The notes: a model not told the origin generated them from the letters alone. 64,000 nucleotides of DNA from JBBQLG01 sp964251665 (GCA_964251665.1 CAXUKO010000009.1:124001-188000), one strand, 5' to 3'; positions 9,378-18,896 are shown, counted from the first letter of the stretch. Program-made: numbers and translations.

Positions 9378-10565
9378 ATGATCGCCACCACGTCATCGTT
9401 ATTGCAGGATCTTCAATGCACACAATGCGGTATAACCTATACTCCGTTTTCGGCGCAAACGCTGTCCGTTTGCTGCCGGGCTCCGCTCACCTGTCGCTAC
9501 GACTTCAGCGTGAATTTCCCGAGAGAAAGCCTGATTGGGCGGGATAAATCACTGTGGCGTTACGAAGAGATGCTGCCGGTATTAAATCCCGAAAACCGGG
9601 TAACGCTGGGCGAAGGCTTCACCCCGCTGCTGACGCTGCCCCGGCTGGCGGTTGGCCACCCGCTCGGTAAACTGACGATTAAAGATGAGGGCATCAACCC
9701 AACCGGGTCGTTCAAGGCGCGGGGTCTGTGCATGGCGATCTCGAAGGCCAAAGAACTGGGCGAACAGGCCTGCATTGTGCCAACGGCGGGTAATGCCGGG
9801 GTCGCAATGGCGGCTTACTGCGCCCGCGCCGGACTGGGGGCTGTAGTCGTGATGCCACGCCACACGCCCGAGGCCTTCCGGGAGGAGTGTATTGGGTACG
9901 GGGCGGAAGTTATCCTGATCGACGGGTTGATCAACGACTGTGCGGCCAGGGTGCAGGCCATGAACCGGGACGGAGCCTATTTTGACGTGTCGACGCTGAA
10001 AGAACCATACCGGCTGGAGGGTAAAAAAACGATGGGCTACGAACTGGCCGAGCAACTGGACTGGCAACTTCCCGACGTGATTATGTACCCGGCGGGCGGG
10101 GGAACCGGCCTCATCGGCATCTGGAAAGCGTTTCAGGAAATGATCGCACTGGGGTGGCTGTCGGCTGACCAGCCCCTGCCGCGCATGGTAGCGGTTCAGG
10201 CCGAAAATTGCTGCCCGTTGGTGAAAACCTACCGGGGGGAGCAGGCCAATTGTAAAGACTATGTGGGCAAACCGACGCTGGCCAACGGTCTGGCCGTGCC
10301 GCGTCCCATTGGTGAACCGCTGATGCTGCAGGTGCTGCGCGAGTCGGGCGGCACAACCCTGGCTATCTCCGAAGATGATATGCTGGACGGTGTTCGTGCC
10401 CTGGCCCGGCAGGAAGGCATGTTTGTTGCTCCGGAAGGGGGAGCGCTCTGGTCGGCCACGCTCCGGTTGATGAAACAGGGCTGGATTCGTCCCGACGAGC
10501 ATGTGCTGCTGCTCAACACCGGATCGGGTCAAAAATACCTTGACCACATCAAAGGGAGGTGGTAA
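9378..10565 (+). CDS. thrC: Threonine synthase
   Basis: Pyridoxal-phosphate enzyme of 395 aa that converts O-phosphohomoserine to threonine in the cytoplasm. It has a zinc-ribbon-like N-terminus (C14, C17, and a CC pair near 32-33), and the PLP lysine is K113 in TGSFKARG. Glycine-rich phosphate-binding stretches (PTAGNAGVAMAAY, YPAGGGTGLIG) are present. The ATG at 9378 is chosen over a TTG at 9330 because it begins just before the zinc ribbon. It is isolated from other thr genes and follows a LysR regulator, so it may be a regulated or specialised copy; a different amino-acid substrate cannot be excluded. Confidence 0.85.
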   Translation: MIATTSSLLQDLQCTQCGITYTPFSAQTLSVCCRAPLTCRYDFSVNFPRESLIGRDKSLWRYEEMLPVLNPENRVTLGEGFTPLLTLPRLAVGHPLGKLTIKDEGINPTGSFKARGLCMAISKAKELGEQACIVPTAGNAGVAMAAYCARAGLGAVVVMPRHTPEAFREECIGYGAEVILIDGLINDCAARVQAMNRDGAYFDVSTLKEPYRLEGKKTMGYELAEQLDWQLPDVIMYPAGGGTGLIGIWKAFQEMIALGWLSADQPLPRMVAVQAENCCPLVKTYRGEQANCKDYVGKPTLANGLAVPRPIGEPLMLQVLRESGGTTLAISEDDMLDGVRALARQEGMFVAPEGGALWSATLRLMKQGWIRPDEHVLLLNTGSGQKYLDHIKGRW

Positions 10566-10598
10566 GGGATTAGTGCACGATACCGTTCGCTTTATCGG

Positions 10599-11051
10599 TC
10601 AGATGACGCCATTGCTGAGCGCCGTAGCCAACTGCCGGTTCCGTTTCGGATTGAGCATCGCTTTGGGTTTGCCTGATTCACTGACCGCCGGACTGAAATC
10701 GCCATAGTAGTTTTCGAGCGGCACATACTGACGGGCCAGCATATCCCGGATTTCGGTGAAGGCCCGTTTGTTGAGGTATTCGATACGCTGCCAGTCTTCT
10801 TTGGTCAGCATCGAAAACAGGTGCTGAACCAGCACTTCGCCCGGTCGGATAGGTTGCGTTCGGGGTTGTTTTTCAAGGATAGCCCGGTACAGCAAATCCC
10901 GGGTTTTAACGGTGAGGGGCAGGGCTTTGAGTTCTAAAGCGGCCACATTTCTGATCAGGTCTTTACGACGGGCGATTTCTTTTTGCACAACTTCTTCGAT
11001 GATTAACAGGTCATTAAGAGCCAACAAGCGACTGCGCTGAAGGAAGTTCAT
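10599..11051 (-). CDS. Hypothetical protein, helical
   Basis: A 150 aa protein without signal peptide or membrane segment. The predicted content is mostly helical, with many charged residues (EEVVQKEIARRKDLIRNVAALE). I do not recognise a family. It is convergent with the threonine synthase gene and separated from the next gene by an AT-rich stretch that probably holds its promoter. Confidence 0.65.
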   Translation of the reverse strand: MNFLQRSRLLALNDLLIIEEVVQKEIARRKDLIRNVAALELKALPLTVKTRDLLYRAILEKQPRTQPIRPGEVLVQHLFSMLTKEDWQRIEYLNKRAFTEIRDMLARQYVPLENYYGDFSPAVSESGKPKAMLNPKRNRQLATALSNGVI

Positions 11052-11351
11052 GAATGAATAGTGTAGTGAAAAGTGGGCGTTGTAACGGTAAACCTAAACG
11101 GTCGGGCCAACTGGTCGCTTTTCAGGCCACCAACACGGCCCAACACGATTAATTCATGAGCGATAATAGGTATAAAATCAATCTAAATATATACTGTTTA
11201 GATTAATAATAAACTTATTGTTCTGATAGAGTTCCAAAAAACAAAATTTTGTAATTTTTAACTCACACTTGTTTTATTGGGTTACAACGATCATGCCAAA
11301 CTTTTGCCGAAGTCGACCGTTGACTCAGTTTCGTGTAGTTAAGCAGGTGCC
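11052..11351. other. AT-rich intergenic region
   Basis: About 300 bases without a gene and markedly richer in A+T than the surroundings between 11160 and 11280. It holds an 8 bp inverted repeat (AATCTAAA at 11180-11187 and TTTAGATT at 11197-11204), possibly an operator, and a short CAAAATTTTG palindrome. It probably contains the promoter of the gene ending at 10599. I see no small coding frame in it. Confidence 0.5.
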
Positions 11352-12014
11352 TTACTCCACGAGCCGGATGATAAAGTTCTTGAGGGGGTTTTTCTTGATG
11401 ATTTTGACCAGCTTTCCCTGTTCGTAGATGTACTCGTCTTCGCGGCCGTTGCGCCGGGCGCGGTACGTACCGGCTGAGGTCTGGCTGAGGGTGAAATAAT
11501 CACCAAAGTATTCGGCAAAGGCACGGTTATGTCCCGTGGGTTCGCTGAAATAGAGATTGGTTACGGCGCAGGTAATCGGGCTGGCTTCGGTAGCCCGCAG
11601 CGTATGTTTATACTGATCGGCGGTGATGTCGTAGTGAGTACCGGTCCAGGCCGTGCGGGAGGTGAAGTCGCCCCGGTTCGTGTGGGCGTCGACGGTGGAA
11701 CGCATGAGTTTATTGCCCACAAAGACGTTATCGACCCGGTAGTAAATCGTTAGTTTGTAGAACAGGAAATTGACTTTTACGTCGCTGATGAGGGTGTACA
11801 GGGTTTGTTCTTGTCCCTGCATCTGACGGGTCGCGGTCATGGTACCCACCCGAATACCGGCCACTTCAATGGCATACCGGCGCGTTTCGGGCAGGCTCTG
11901 GGCAACGACAGCCTGAGCAAAGAAAAGTATCACCACAAGGATAGATGATAGGCCATAGCTGCGGAAGATACCATGTCTATCCTTGTGGTAACGACGCAGT
12001 GCGGCCTGGTTCAT
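11352..12014 (-). CDS. DUF6134-like secreted protein
   Basis: A 220 aa protein with an N-terminal hydrophobic segment (SILVVILFFAQAVVAQ, about residues 22-37) that looks like a signal peptide. The mature part appears to be all beta (YAIEVAGIRVGTMTATRQ, YTLISDVKVNFLFYKLTIYYRVDN), like small periplasmic beta proteins of the DUF3108/DUF6134 type; the family name is tentative. Its ATG (12012-12014) overlaps the TGA stop of the 4Fe-4S gene (12011-12013), so the two are translationally coupled. It is the last gene of the four-gene redox operon. No catalytic motif is seen. Confidence 0.75.
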   Translation of the reverse strand: MNQAALRRYHKDRHGIFRSYGLSSILVVILFFAQAVVAQSLPETRRYAIEVAGIRVGTMTATRQMQGQEQTLYTLISDVKVNFLFYKLTIYYRVDNVFVGNKLMRSTVDAHTNRGDFTSRTAWTGTHYDITADQYKHTLRATEASPITCAVTNLYFSEPTGHNRAFAEYFGDYFTLSQTSAGTYRARRNGREDEYIYEQGKLVKIIKKNPLKNFIIRLVE

Positions 12015-13564
12015 GACCGCAGCCGGGCGCCATCGTTCCCGAGGATAATCGGCATTGGCTCCATCACGCGCGAGGACTCCGATCCATTTTCCAAGTTCAG
12101 CACCCCCCGAGGACATACCGCCGAACAGATACCGCAGCCCACGCACGACGACCGGACAATATCCTGCCCCCGCTGCGCATACCAGCGCACGTCGATACCC
12201 ATTTCGCAGTAGGTGGAGCAGTTGCCGCAGGAAATGCACTGGCCACCGTTGGTCGTAACGCGAAACCGGGACTTAAACCGCTGCACCAGGCCCAGATAAG
12301 CCGCCAGCGGACAGCCGAACCGGCACCAGACCCGGTTGCCCATGAGTGGGTAAAATCCGGTGCCGACCACGCCCGAAAAAATCGAGCCGATCCAGAACCC
12401 ATACAGGTAACGCAGGTTGCCGGAGTCGAGTACGCCCAATACCATCGGCTGCCCCGAAACGTAGGTATATAGCACCGTCAGTGTCATAACGACCACAAAG
12501 ACCAGCACCCCATGCACCAGATACCGTTCTATTTTCCAGGCGATAAGTCGTTTGTCGGATAACTGGCGGTAAGGATCGCCCAGGGTTTCGGCCAGCCCTC
12601 CGCAGCCGCATACCCAGGAGCAGTACCACCGTTTGCCGAAAAAATAGGTCAGAATGGGTACACCGAGCATCCACAGGGCGGTACCCCAGACGAGCAGAAA
12701 CAAGCCAAACGAACCGGCTTGGATTTTCTCGCCGAGGTGGTAGTCGAAGTAAAACGAATAGTCCAGCGGCCACATATTTTTGAGATCCTGCGCGGGCTGA
12801 TTGAGCAGCGACATGAGTTCGGGCAGCACAAAGGCGAAACAGAGCTGGAAAAACATGACCGAGGCCGTGCGCAGTTGCTGATAGGGATTGCCCCGGCATT
12901 TGATCAGCATCCGAACGCCCATCACCAGAATAACCAGCGTGTACAGCGTGCCATACACGAACCACTGCGTTGCGGGCTGCCCACTTAGCCACTGGCTGAG
13001 CGGGTCGAACATCAGCACCCAGTTGGTCAGGTATTCGGGGTAGAAATAAAGCAGCACGTATAGCCCCACCAGAAAACCGCCGACAATTATCCCGATCCAG
13101 CCCCGGTTAGTCGCCGGATTGCTGAAAATGCCATCGTGCTTAATGCCGGGTAGTTTACGGCGGTCGGGGAGGATGTAAAGCAGCGCACCCAGTAGGCTCA
13201 CGACGACGCTCAGGCCAAAAAACCAGCCACTATGCGCCGGAAAGAAACCCGTGCTGGCCGCTTTGGTCACGCTGAAGGCGTAATTATCGTAGATGACTTT
13301 GCCGGACTCGTTTCGTTGTTTATACCCGTCGTTGACTTTGTTAAACGCGGCCCGAAAGTCGCTGACAAAGCCGAACGATGAGGTGTACAGTTTATTCCGC
13401 ATGGGGGCCGTAGCCTGCCGGAAGTCAGCGAGCGAGTTGGGCGTAACGGTTCGTGTCAGCACCGAATCGGTGAGCCGGTACTCACTCATAGTGAGCGTAA
13501 CGACGAAAACGGCAAACCCGGCCAGAAACAGGGTAAGGCCAATACGTTGCAGGGTAGTGAGCAT
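12011..13564 (-). CDS. Membrane 4Fe-4S polyferredoxin (NapH/NosR-like)
   Basis: An integral membrane electron-transfer protein of 517 aa. There are several membrane spans (near residues 8-26, 112-134, 157-175, 203-220 and in the second half). It carries CxxxC motifs after membrane spans (CSWVCGC and CRFGCP), as in the NapH/NosR/RdxA group, and two C-terminal ferredoxin motifs (CISCGNCSTYC and CVGCGICSAVCP). The large loop before the first ferredoxin span probably faces the periplasm. It follows the FAD reductase gene by 18 bases, which suggests electron flow between flavin and membrane. The electron acceptor is unknown. Confidence 0.88.
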   Translation of the reverse strand: MLTTLQRIGLTLFLAGFAVFVVTLTMSEYRLTDSVLTRTVTPNSLADFRQATAPMRNKLYTSSFGFVSDFRAAFNKVNDGYKQRNESGKVIYDNYAFSVTKAASTGFFPAHSGWFFGLSVVVSLLGALLYILPDRRKLPGIKHDGIFSNPATNRGWIGIIVGGFLVGLYVLLYFYPEYLTNWVLMFDPLSQWLSGQPATQWFVYGTLYTLVILVMGVRMLIKCRGNPYQQLRTASVMFFQLCFAFVLPELMSLLNQPAQDLKNMWPLDYSFYFDYHLGEKIQAGSFGLFLLVWGTALWMLGVPILTYFFGKRWYCSWVCGCGGLAETLGDPYRQLSDKRLIAWKIERYLVHGVLVFVVVMTLTVLYTYVSGQPMVLGVLDSGNLRYLYGFWIGSIFSGVVGTGFYPLMGNRVWCRFGCPLAAYLGLVQRFKSRFRVTTNGGQCISCGNCSTYCEMGIDVRWYAQRGQDIVRSSCVGCGICSAVCPRGVLNLENGSESSRVMEPMPIILGNDGARLRS

Positions 13565-13582
13565 GGTCAGTATGTCTGTTAC

Positions 13583-14902
13583 TTACGAAAACAGGCGTTG
13601 CAGCCAGGTTTTTGCCGTCCTGGGCCTGCGGAGCAAGCCCGTGTCGTGCGAGCGAAAAAACTCCGGGTCGAAATTTGCTTGCCACAGGTCGGCAACTACC
13701 CGATCCAGTGGTTGCCGTTCGCGAATCCATCGTTCGCAGACGGCATGGCGGAGCCGCAGGCCCAGCGCGTGAATACCTACCACCTGCTTCGTGTCGGCCC
13801 GGTAGTTGATGCGCAGGCACTGCCGACCGTTGGGGTATTCCTGGTAATAGGTCGCTTCGCCCTCGGCCAGTTTCGGATTCATGGTGCCGTAGGTCTGGTA
13901 TTCGATGGTAAAGAATTTGGCCGAGTTGAAAAACACCCCCGGCTGATAGGCCGTCGGCTGTCCGCAGAGGGTCATTGCCAGCGTTTCGCCCTGTATGCGC
14001 CCGGTATACCAGATCTGTTCAATGGTTTTACGGGGGGCACCGTCGCTGCCAACGGGTGCCTGCCGAAACTCGTTGCAGTCGCCGATGGCGTACACATCAG
14101 GCACGCTGGTTGCCATAAATTCATCGACCAGCACACCCTGACCCAACTCGATGCCGGACCCGTTCAGGAACTGGATATTCGGACGGACGCCCACGCCCAG
14201 ACCCACAAACTGGGCCGGAATTTCGTCATCGCTGGTTGTCCGTATGGCCCGCACCCGTCCGCTGGCATCGGGTAAGATCTCGGTTAATTCTGTGGCTAAA
14301 CGTACGTCGATCTGGTGTTCGCGGAGGTGGCGGGTAATGAGTTCGCCTTCTTCCGGGGGCAGCACCGAACTCCAGTACGTTGGGTCGCGCACGAGCATCG
14401 TTACTGCAATCCGGCGCGAATGCAGCATCTCGGCCAGTTCAACGCCGATCAGGCCGCCACCCACGACCACCGCCTGACGAATGCCCTGCGTATCACGCTC
14501 CATCGTTTCCAGATCCGGCAGCCCGTATAACCCCTGCACCCCGGCGAGGTTCTGCCCCGGCCAGTCGAAGGTGCTGGGCGTTGAGCCGGTCGCCAGTACC
14601 AGGCTGTCATAGCCAATTGCCGAGCCATCGGTCAGCACGACCCGTTTTTGTGCTGTTTCTACCCGTTCCACCCGCGCCCGTTTCAGGTCGATCCGGTTTT
14701 TGGTCCAGAACCCATCTTCGTAGGGTTTGGTATGCTCGTAGTTCATGTGGCCCATATAGATGTACATCAGGGCCGTGCGGGAGTAGAAATGGTCGGACTC
14801 GTCCGAGATTACCGTGATCCGGTGCGTGTGGCTCTGTTGCCGAACGTGCCGGGCCGTGGTGATACCGGCAATGCCGTTGCCAATGATAACGAGGTGGCTC
14901 AA
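13583..14902 (-). CDS. FAD/NAD(P)-dependent oxidoreductase
   Basis: A pyridine-nucleotide-disulfide-type flavoprotein of about 439 aa. It has an FAD-binding GxGxxG (VIIGNGIAGITTA) at the very start, an NAD-binding GxGxxG (VVVGGGLIGVELAE) in the middle and a second FAD motif (VYAIGDCNE). No redox-active CxxxxC pair is visible, so it is closer to ferredoxin- or nitrite-reductase-like reductases than to disulfide reductases. No ATG exists in frame; a TTG at 14902 puts the FAD motif at the N-terminus, while a TTG at 14965 would add 21 residues. It sits between DUF547 and the 4Fe-4S gene in one operon. Confidence 0.85.
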   Translation of the reverse strand: MSHLVIIGNGIAGITTARHVRQQSHTHRITVISDESDHFYSRTALMYIYMGHMNYEHTKPYEDGFWTKNRIDLKRARVERVETAQKRVVLTDGSAIGYDSLVLATGSTPSTFDWPGQNLAGVQGLYGLPDLETMERDTQGIRQAVVVGGGLIGVELAEMLHSRRIAVTMLVRDPTYWSSVLPPEEGELITRHLREHQIDVRLATELTEILPDASGRVRAIRTTSDDEIPAQFVGLGVGVRPNIQFLNGSGIELGQGVLVDEFMATSVPDVYAIGDCNEFRQAPVGSDGAPRKTIEQIWYTGRIQGETLAMTLCGQPTAYQPGVFFNSAKFFTIEYQTYGTMNPKLAEGEATYYQEYPNGRQCLRINYRADTKQVVGIHALGLRLRHAVCERWIRERQPLDRVVADLWQANFDPEFFRSHDTGLLRRPRTAKTWLQRLFS

Positions 14903-14977
14903 AATAGGGTGTTCGTTGGTGGTGGCGTAGTCAGCGGGCCAGTATAAAAGCTTACCCGCTGACAATCAGGCATTACG

Positions 14978-15772
14978 TTACTGCTCGTTCAGGTTCCAGT
15001 TGTAGTCTAAATACGAAATCCTGGTATCCTCGGTGATCTTCGTGGTCGAATATTTGTCGACCCACTTCACCACGGATTGACCGTTGTCGTTCCAGTCGCC
15101 TTTATACCAGTTAAAATAGTTGGACAACTGCGCTTCGTCTTTGGTAATCTTGTTCTTGGTGGGATTATTCAGAAAATCGCGGCCCTGATCGTCCATCTGA
15201 CTCTCTAATTTAGCGGCTGTGTAGGCTTCGTTGCGCAGGCGGGGGCACGAGATGGACGCGCAGACCAGCGTGAAATGAATCCGTGGATCGTCGTATTTCT
15301 TGCGCAGGGTGCCGTGCTCGATATTATCCAGGCTCATTTTATTGCCACCAATCGTAAAGAATTTAGCCGCCCAGGGCGTGGTCACGAACGGGATTTTGAT
15401 TTTGGAGCCAATGTCTTTGATGCTCTTTACCGGGTAATGGTTCAGGATAAGCCGGATCGTGTAGGCATTGTACGCATTGATCCAGTAGGCCATCTGCTCG
15501 TTTTTGGGCCACGCATCAGTGGGTGGATTCTTGCTCAGCAGGTCGAGGTACTGATTAAAGGCCGTTTCTTCGCTTTTAAATCCTTTGTAATTCACGAGGC
15601 CTTTCTCGTTCACGTACTTTTTCAGCAGCCGGTCGAAAGCGCTGTGATCGACGGATGCCGCTACGACAGCCGTGTTGGTTTCCGTTTTATGAACCATCGG
15701 CCTGTTCAGCCCGGTAAAGGCAGTCAGTCCGATCAGCGTTACGGCGAGAATGGTGAGTGCTTGCTTTTTCAT
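14978..15772 (-). CDS. DUF547 domain protein
   Basis: A 264 aa protein with an N-terminal signal peptide (LTILAVTLIGLTAFTGL). The DUF547 domain covers most of the rest, with conserved stretches such as YWINAYNAYTIRLILNHYP, DDPRIHFTLVCASISCPRL and a C-terminal SYLDYNWNLN. DUF547 has a papain-like or transglutaminase-like fold by family knowledge, but no activity is established for this type. It is the first gene of the minus-strand redox operon and is divergent from the BamA-like gene, sharing a 178-base promoter region. Confidence 0.88.
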   Translation of the reverse strand: MKKQALTILAVTLIGLTAFTGLNRPMVHKTETNTAVVAASVDHSAFDRLLKKYVNEKGLVNYKGFKSEETAFNQYLDLLSKNPPTDAWPKNEQMAYWINAYNAYTIRLILNHYPVKSIKDIGSKIKIPFVTTPWAAKFFTIGGNKMSLDNIEHGTLRKKYDDPRIHFTLVCASISCPRLRNEAYTAAKLESQMDDQGRDFLNNPTKNKITKDEAQLSNYFNWYKGDWNDNGQSVVKWVDKYSTTKITEDTRISYLDYNWNLNEQ

Positions 15773-15950
15773 GTGTCAACGTGTTTGGATTTATATACGC
15801 CGGGCGAATGTAAAAGGTTTTAGGGCAGAATCGATACCCGCAGGAAACCATTGACCCGAAGTGGACGAAACCGGTTTCAGCGAAGAGCCGTCGGCTGCTT
15901 AAAACCCTGGCCCTCGTTTTCGCGTATGATACGTAACCCAACACCAGTCC

Positions 15951-17126
15951 ATGTTTGTCTCAACGCTTTTAACGACGCTGCTCGCACCGATTGCACCGGG
16001 CGATACGGTCGCCAAACGATTTAGTCTGCTGCCCATTCCTGCGGTGTACTACACCCCGGAAACCCGCCTGGCTTTCGGGTTTGGCCTGACCGCTACGTTC
16101 CGGTTTAAGGGCGATTCAGGCAAGCCCGCGATGCCAACACCCGGCATACGGGCCATGAGCCGGGAAATGCTAAACCGGGCTCAGCCGCTGGTGCCGCTCA
16201 GCCCATCGAGGCCATCGCAGATTTCGCTGGGAGCAGCCTATACGCAGAATAAGCAGCTGCTGTTTTTTGCTCCGTTTCAGGTCTTCTTCGACCAGGATAA
16301 TTACTACATCAACGGCGAAATCGGGTATTACCGCTACAGTTATTATTTCTACGGGGTGGGGCAGCGCGACCTGGCAGCGCGTGAATTATACGGTGTCAAT
16401 TTCATCAATACCCGACTGAACGTTTTTCGCCGGATCGCCAACCTGTCGCAGAAGGGTAAACTCTATGCCGGGGTCCGCCATCAGTACGAAGATTTTCGGG
16501 TAACTACCGTCGTACCGGATGGCGTACTGGCAAGCCAGGCCGTGGCGGGCGGGCGGGGAAGCCGTCGGACGTCGTTTGGCCTGGGGCTGTTTTATGACTC
16601 GCGCGATCAGGTGTTTTTTCCGTCTAAGGGAGTCATCGTCGATCTGGCGTACCTCTACAACCGCTGGACGGCGAGTGGCGCGCATGATCTCACCCCAACG
16701 ACGTACAACCGCTACGTGGCCGATGTATCGTCGTATCACCCGCTGGCGGGTCGGAAAGCCATTCTGGCCATGAACTACGTGGTCAGTTTCACCGACGGGC
16801 TGGCTCCGTTCAGCGATTTGTCCATGCTGGGCAGCAGCAAGCGGATGCGGGGGTACTACGAAGGGCGCTACCGGGATCAGAACATTGCATTGCTCCAGAG
16901 CGAAGTCCGGTTCGATATTTATAAACGGCTGGGGGGCGTGGTGTTCGGGGCGGTGGGTCTTATGGGTGACGAACAGCAGCTACTCCGCACCAGCGATCCC
17001 AAAGCGGCTTACGGGGCGGGCCTGCGGTTCACCGTCAACCGGCGCGACCATGTGAATATCCGCATCGACTACGGCATCGGCAAACAGTCGAGCGGGTTCT
17101 ACCTGACCATCGGGGAGGCTTTTTAG
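15951..17126 (+). CDS. BamA/TamA-family outer-membrane barrel protein
   Basis: A 391 aa outer-membrane protein of the surface-antigen D15 type. The N-terminus is a short leader without POTRA domains. The remainder alternates hydrophobic and polar residues in a 16-strand-like pattern, with typical stretches such as GLGLFYDSRDQVFFPSKGVIVDL and the closing RIDYGIGKQSSGFYLTIGEAF ending in an aromatic residue. The lack of POTRA repeats suggests an outer-membrane channel or lipid-related barrel rather than BamA itself. It leads the plus-strand run toward arsS. Confidence 0.85.
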   Translation: MFVSTLLTTLLAPIAPGDTVAKRFSLLPIPAVYYTPETRLAFGFGLTATFRFKGDSGKPAMPTPGIRAMSREMLNRAQPLVPLSPSRPSQISLGAAYTQNKQLLFFAPFQVFFDQDNYYINGEIGYYRYSYYFYGVGQRDLAARELYGVNFINTRLNVFRRIANLSQKGKLYAGVRHQYEDFRVTTVVPDGVLASQAVAGGRGSRRTSFGLGLFYDSRDQVFFPSKGVIVDLAYLYNRWTASGAHDLTPTTYNRYVADVSSYHPLAGRKAILAMNYVVSFTDGLAPFSDLSMLGSSKRMRGYYEGRYRDQNIALLQSEVRFDIYKRLGGVVFGAVGLMGDEQQLLRTSDPKAAYGAGLRFTVNRRDHVNIRIDYGIGKQSSGFYLTIGEAF

Positions 17127-17254
17127 ACGATAGTTTTCCTGCCGGAGCCAAGTCATTGAAAACCGGTAGTAGTGCCGGTTTACCCACTTTGGGTACGTTA
17201 AGACTGGTATGATTCGCCAAAAAAACGTATGTTGCTAATTGAATTGGTTCAGAA

Positions 17255-17947
17255 ATGAAGCTGAGTATCATAATTCCCACCTATAACGAAGCGGAAAATA
17301 TCGGGCAGCTGGTGAACGACCTGCGCAGGCACGGAGGTCATCAGGTGGCTGATATTCTGGTCGTTGACGCAGCCAGCCCCGACGGCACGGCGGAAGTAGC
17401 CCGGCGGGCGGGGGCTACCGTACTGCAACCCCCGCGAACCGGTCGGGCGGCCCAGATGAACTACGGGGCCAGTCGGGCAACGGGCGACGTGTTCTATTTT
17501 GTTCATGCTGATGTCGGGATCAATCCGGATTTTGTGGCCGATATTGAGCAGGCCGTGAGCCGGGGTTACGAAGCGGGCTGTTACCGGTTCCGGTTCGCGT
17601 CGGCCCATCCACTGCTTCGGTTTAACAGCTACGGCACCCGGTTTTCGGGACTGATGAGCCGGGGGGGCGACCAAACCCTGTTCGTGACCCGGGCGCTGTT
17701 TGACCGGCTTGGGGGCTTCAATGAGCAGTACGTAATCATGGAAGATTTCGAGATCATCATCCGCATCCGGCGGATGGCTCGCTTTTTGATCATTCCCAAA
17801 GACGTGCTGGTATCGGCCCGTAAGTACGAGACAAACAGCTGGCTGCGTGTGCAACTGGCTAATCTGACGGCGTTTTTGCTATTTTTTATGAAAACACCAC
17901 CAACCCGGATCGCCCGGACGTATAAATCCATGCTCAATTACCGCTGA
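17255..17947 (+). CDS. TIGR04283-family glycosyltransferase (arsenosugar-associated)
   Basis: A 230 aa GT-A fold glycosyltransferase of family GT2. It begins with MKLSIIIPTYNEAENIG, has a DxD-like metal site in FVHADVG and an ED motif in MEDFEI. The family (TIGR04283) is known mainly from gene clusters with radical SAM ArsS-type proteins and is named for arsenosugar biosynthesis. A hydrophobic stretch near residues 205-215 may bind the membrane. Its stop codon overlaps the start of the SDR gene by one base (TGATG), so the two are translated together. Donor and acceptor are not established. Confidence 0.9.
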   Translation: MKLSIIIPTYNEAENIGQLVNDLRRHGGHQVADILVVDAASPDGTAEVARRAGATVLQPPRTGRAAQMNYGASRATGDVFYFVHADVGINPDFVADIEQAVSRGYEAGCYRFRFASAHPLLRFNSYGTRFSGLMSRGGDQTLFVTRALFDRLGGFNEQYVIMEDFEIIIRIRRMARFLIIPKDVLVSARKYETNSWLRVQLANLTAFLLFFMKTPPTRIARTYKSMLNYR

Positions 17948-18831
17948 TGGTGTCGGACTCAATCCCTGTCAAGCCGGCTGCGGCTCTGGTAGCGTCAACG
18001 CGACACCGGACCGGTCGTCCGGGTTTTTACACGGACAAAGTAGCCCTCGTTACCGGTTCAGAATCCGGTATCGGCAAAGCTACGGCCCGCGCCCTGTGCG
18101 AAGCCGGTGCCCGCGTGGTGCTGAATGGCCGATGCCCCGACCGCCTGGAACAAACCCGGCTTGCGCTGTCACAGGAAGGCCATACCGTGATTAGCTGCCT
18201 GGCCGATGTAACGATCTATGCCGACTGTGACCAGTTAGTCAAAGCCACCATTGCGGCCTTTGGTCAGCTCGATATACTGATCGCCAATGCCAGCATCTCA
18301 ATGCGGGCTTACTTTGCCGATATGCAGCCCGATGTATTCCGGCAGGTACTCGACAGCAACGTCTACGGGGCCGTTTATCCGCTCAAAGCGGCCTTGCCGT
18401 ATCTACAGCAGACGCGGGGCAGTGTCACGTTCATTTCGTCTATTTCGGCACTGAATGGCATGCCCAGCGGTTCGGCGTACTGCGCCGGTAAAGCCGCGTT
18501 AGCCAATCTGGCCCACACGCTCCGGCTGGAACTGGTCGATACGGGTATTCAGATTGGCGTCGTCCACATCGGTTTCACCCAGAATGATGCCGAAAAACGG
18601 GTGCTTGACGCTCAGGGACAGCCCGTACCGCTGGCGTACCGGTCTCCGCGCTGGCAGAAAACGCAGGCTGAAGTGGCCGGCATCATCCTGAATCACATTC
18701 GCCGTCGGCGGCAGCGTACGGTAATCTCAGCGCTGGGCAGACTCATCGCGGTTGTCCACACCTTTTTTCCGACGCTCGGCGACTGGGTGGTGCTCACCTC
18801 GATCCGACGCCTGCGGCATTTTTACGAATAA
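17947..18831 (+). CDS. Short-chain dehydrogenase/reductase
   Basis: A 294 aa Rossmann-fold oxidoreductase. It has the cofactor motif TGSESGIG (near residues 37-44), the structural NAS motif (LIANAS), a catalytic serine in FISSIS and the YCAGK active-site pair. The length fits the classical SDR family with an N-terminal extension of about 25 residues. It overlaps the TIGR04283 gene by one base. In this setting it could reduce or oxidise a sugar or glycerol part of an arsenosugar; that role is inference. Confidence 0.88.
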   Translation: MVSDSIPVKPAAALVASTRHRTGRPGFYTDKVALVTGSESGIGKATARALCEAGARVVLNGRCPDRLEQTRLALSQEGHTVISCLADVTIYADCDQLVKATIAAFGQLDILIANASISMRAYFADMQPDVFRQVLDSNVYGAVYPLKAALPYLQQTRGSVTFISSISALNGMPSGSAYCAGKAALANLAHTLRLELVDTGIQIGVVHIGFTQNDAEKRVLDAQGQPVPLAYRSPRWQKTQAEVAGIILNHIRRRRQRTVISALGRLIAVVHTFFPTLGDWVVLTSIRRLRHFYE

Positions 18832-18896
18832 CGCCTTTTCAGGATCCTGATTAACCCATTTTTCGTATACCAAGTACTACCCTAAGTCAATCCCGT

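Noticed and set aside
9582..10547. A minus-strand frame of about 320 codons
   Set aside because: Antisense to threonine synthase; composition biased, no recognisable motif.
11052..11351. Possible replication or attachment site in the AT-rich stretch
   Set aside because: No DnaA boxes, tRNA end or direct repeat was seen; the A+T bias fits a promoter region.
13547..14275. A plus-strand frame of 242 codons
   Set aside because: Antisense to the FAD oxidoreductase, which has clear FAD and NAD motifs in the other strand.
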